9,238 bases of DNA, from NCBI GenBank assembly GCA_026709725.1, contig JAPOSK010000171.1:1-9238 (forward strand). The letters are read 5' to 3'. The DNA is from Paracoccaceae bacterium. GTDB taxonomy: Bacteria > Pseudomonadota > Alphaproteobacteria > Rhodobacterales > Rhodobacteraceae. Below the pieces are notes generated by a model. That model had not been told where the DNA came from and made no database searches. It worked only from the letters and a program-made list of their open reading frames with translations. Position 1 is the first letter of the stretch. Every line of letters starts with the position of its first letter. Made by a program: the position numbers and the translations under genes. Shown one piece after another: positions 7,957 through 9,238 of the stretch.

Positions 7957-8798
7957 TAACGTCGCCCCCTTCTCTGCGTCTTCCGTCGCCGGAGGATCAA
8001 CCTGTCGGTCTGCTTGTTGTTCCGCGTCCGCACCCCCCGGGTGTATTTGCCCCAGGGCGTCACAGGATGCCGACCGCCACTGGCCTTGCCCTCACCACCG
8101 CCATGCGGATGATCAACGGGGTTCATGGCAACACCGCGCACTGACGGTCGTCGCCCCCGATACCGGCTCCGACCGGCCTTCCCGAGATTGATATTGGCAT
8201 TATCCGGATTCGAGACCGCTCCCACAGTTGCCATGCATTGCTCCGGGACAACCCGCAACTCGCCTGACGACAGTCGCAGCTGTGCCATTCCGCCATCCCG
8301 GCCAATAAACTGGGCATAGGCGCCTGCAGCCCGTGCCAGCTGACCCCCCTTGCCGGGCTTCATTTCCACATTATGGACAATCGTGCCGATCGGCATGCCG
8401 GAGAACGGCATCGCATTCCCCGGTCTGACATCAGCCCGCTCGGAAGCCACGATCATGTCACCAACTGCCAGGCGTTGTGGAGCAAGGATATAGGATTGCT
8501 CACCATTGCCGTAGGTCACCAGGGCAATGAAAGCCGTCCGGTTCGGATCATATTCAAAACGCTCGACCTTTGCAGGGTCATTGAGGCGATTGCGCCGGAA
8601 GTCAATCTCCCGATACCGCCGTTTGGCCCCACCGCCACGATGCCGGGATGTGATCCGGCCATTGTTGTTGCGTCCACCGCTGGCTGCCAGACCCCTGGTC
8701 AGCGACTTGACCGGATCACCCCGCCAGAGATGGGAGCGGTCCACAAGAACAGTGCCACGCTGACCCGGCGTGGTTGGATTGTATGACTTGAGACTCAT
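7956..8798 (-). CDS. rplB: 50S ribosomal protein uL2
   Basis: uL2 is one of the most conserved ribosomal proteins; it is needed for subunit association and lies close to the peptidyl transferase centre. The 280-residue product has the N-terminal OB-type RNA-binding domain with [20 protein letters not shown] (41-60), the SH3-like domain with [19 protein letters not shown] (141-159), and the C-terminal signature [15 protein letters not shown] (221-235); His230 matches the functionally important His229 of E. coli. The basic tail [15 protein letters not shown] is complete. Length is normal. The start overlaps the rplW stop in an ATGA of 4 nt with only a weak GGGTGG upstream, so translation probably depends on coupling to rplW. 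Confidence 0.98.
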   Translation of the reverse strand: MSLKSYNPTTPGQRGTVLVDRSHLWRGDPVKSLTRGLAASGGRNNNGRITSRHRGGGAKRRYREIDFRRNRLNDPAKVERFEYDPNRTAFIALVTYGNGEQSYILAPQRLAVGDMIVASERADVRPGNAMPFSGMPIGTIVHNVEMKPGKGGQLARAAGAYAQFIGRDGGMAQLRLSSGELRVVPEQCMATVGAVSNPDNANINLGKAGRSRYRGRRPSVRGVAMNPVDHPHGGGEGKASGGRHPVTPWGKYTRGVRTRNNKQTDRLILRRRKTQRRGRR

Positions 8799-9091
8799 GC
8801 GCGACCACCCGTATCAATCGTATAACCCGCCTCAAGCCGGACATAGGCCCGCTTGGTCGACGGACGCCGTCCGGGTATGCCCCGGAAGCGCACGCGCTTG
8901 CCTTTTCGTACCAGCGTGTTCACGCTGCGAACCTTGACCTTGAAGATGGCTTCGACCGCCTGGCGGATCTCTTTTTTGTCAGCATCCATTGCCGTCTCAA
9001 AGACAATCGTGTTGTTCGCCGACGCGTGTGTCGATTTTTCTGTCTGGATCGGTCGGCGCAAAAGGTCATAATGCCGGGCTGTCGCGGTCAT
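8795..9091 (-). CDS. rplW: 50S ribosomal protein uL23
   Basis: uL23 lies at the exit of the peptide tunnel and is the main docking point for trigger factor and signal recognition particle. The 98-residue product begins [20 protein letters not shown], with the TEKS motif at 17-20, continues with [20 protein letters not shown] (39-58), [20 protein letters not shown] (61-80) and the final strand RAYVRLEAG (81-89). Length is normal. ATG 9091 overlaps the rplD stop in ATGA and has a good AAGGAG 8 nt upstream inside rplD. The stop overlaps rplB in the same way. Nothing unusual seen. Confidence 0.97.
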   Translation of the reverse strand: MTATARHYDLLRRPIQTEKSTHASANNTIVFETAMDADKKEIRQAVEAIFKVKVRSVNTLVRKGKRVRFRGIPGRRPSTKRAYVRLEAGYTIDTGGRA

Positions 9092-9238
9092 GACAGGCGC
9101 TCCTTCAACATCTCGATGCCCGCAAGCGTGATTGCAAGGCGGTGATGACGCAGGATGTCGTAGACATTGGCCCCCTGTCCCGGAAGTATGTTCACACCCT
9201 TGAGATTGCGTCCGGCCTGCAGGAAATCCTGATCAACC
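9088..9238 (-). CDS. rplD: 50S ribosomal protein uL4, C-terminal end (cut by window edge)
   Basis: uL4 is an assembly-initiating large-subunit protein whose loop lines the exit tunnel; in E. coli it is also the autogenous repressor of the S10 operon. Only the last 49 residues and the TGA stop are inside the window; the full protein is usually about 200-210 residues. The visible part reads RNLKGVNILPGQGANVYDIL followed by [20 protein letters not shown], the family C-terminus in which the last domain ends with a helix. The identity rests on this match and on its place directly before rplW. Its stop overlaps the rplW start in ATGA, showing tight coupling. The tunnel loop and the N-terminal part cannot be judged. 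Confidence 0.93.
   Translation of the reverse strand, partial: VDQDFLQAGRNLKGVNILPGQGANVYDILRHHRLAITLAGIEMLKERLS

Overview
This window is a stretch of the universally conserved S10-spc ribosomal protein supercluster. Every gene reads on the minus strand, so transcription runs from the right end of the window to the left. In transcription order the genes are rplD (3' end only), rplW, rplB, rpsS, rplV, rpsC, rplP, rpmC, rpsQ, rplN, rplX, rplE, rpsN, rpsH, rplF, rplR, rpsE, rpmD, rplO and secY (5' part only). Both end genes are cut by the window edge and not visibly broken: rplD keeps its last 49 codons and secY its first 373.

The protein sequences fit a bacterium, most probably an alphaproteobacterium. 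Points in favour are the zinc-free long uS14, the uL29 tail, the uL2 and uL15 sequences, the uL23 C-terminus and the moderately high GC content. This is judged by recalled family resemblance and not by a search, and I would not name a genus.

Layout. The right half (about 5678-9238) is the S10 block: uL4, uL23, uL2, uS19, uL22, uS3, uL16, uL29, uS17. The left half (about 1-5603) is the spc block: uL14, uL24, uL5, uS14, uS8, uL6, uL18, uS5, uL30, uL15, SecY. Most neighbours overlap by 1-8 nt (ATGA, TGATG, TAATG) or lie within about 22 nt, which points to one polycistronic message with coupled translation. The larger gaps are rplP-rpmC (50 nt), rpsQ-rplN (74 nt), rpsH-rplF (45 nt) and rplO-secY (144 nt). 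No stretch of 300 bases lacks a gene. The products assemble into the 30S and 50S subunits, and SecY is the channel of the Sec translocon.

I see no novel system, mobile element, CRISPR array, RNA gene or phage gene here. The points worth a second look are small: a roughly 70-residue acidic low-complexity tail on uL15, a bulged GC-rich hairpin in the rplN leader at the S10/spc junction, a duplicated in-frame Leu-Asp-Trp-stop at the end of rplP, the unusually long rplO-secY spacer, and some departures from consensus in uS17.
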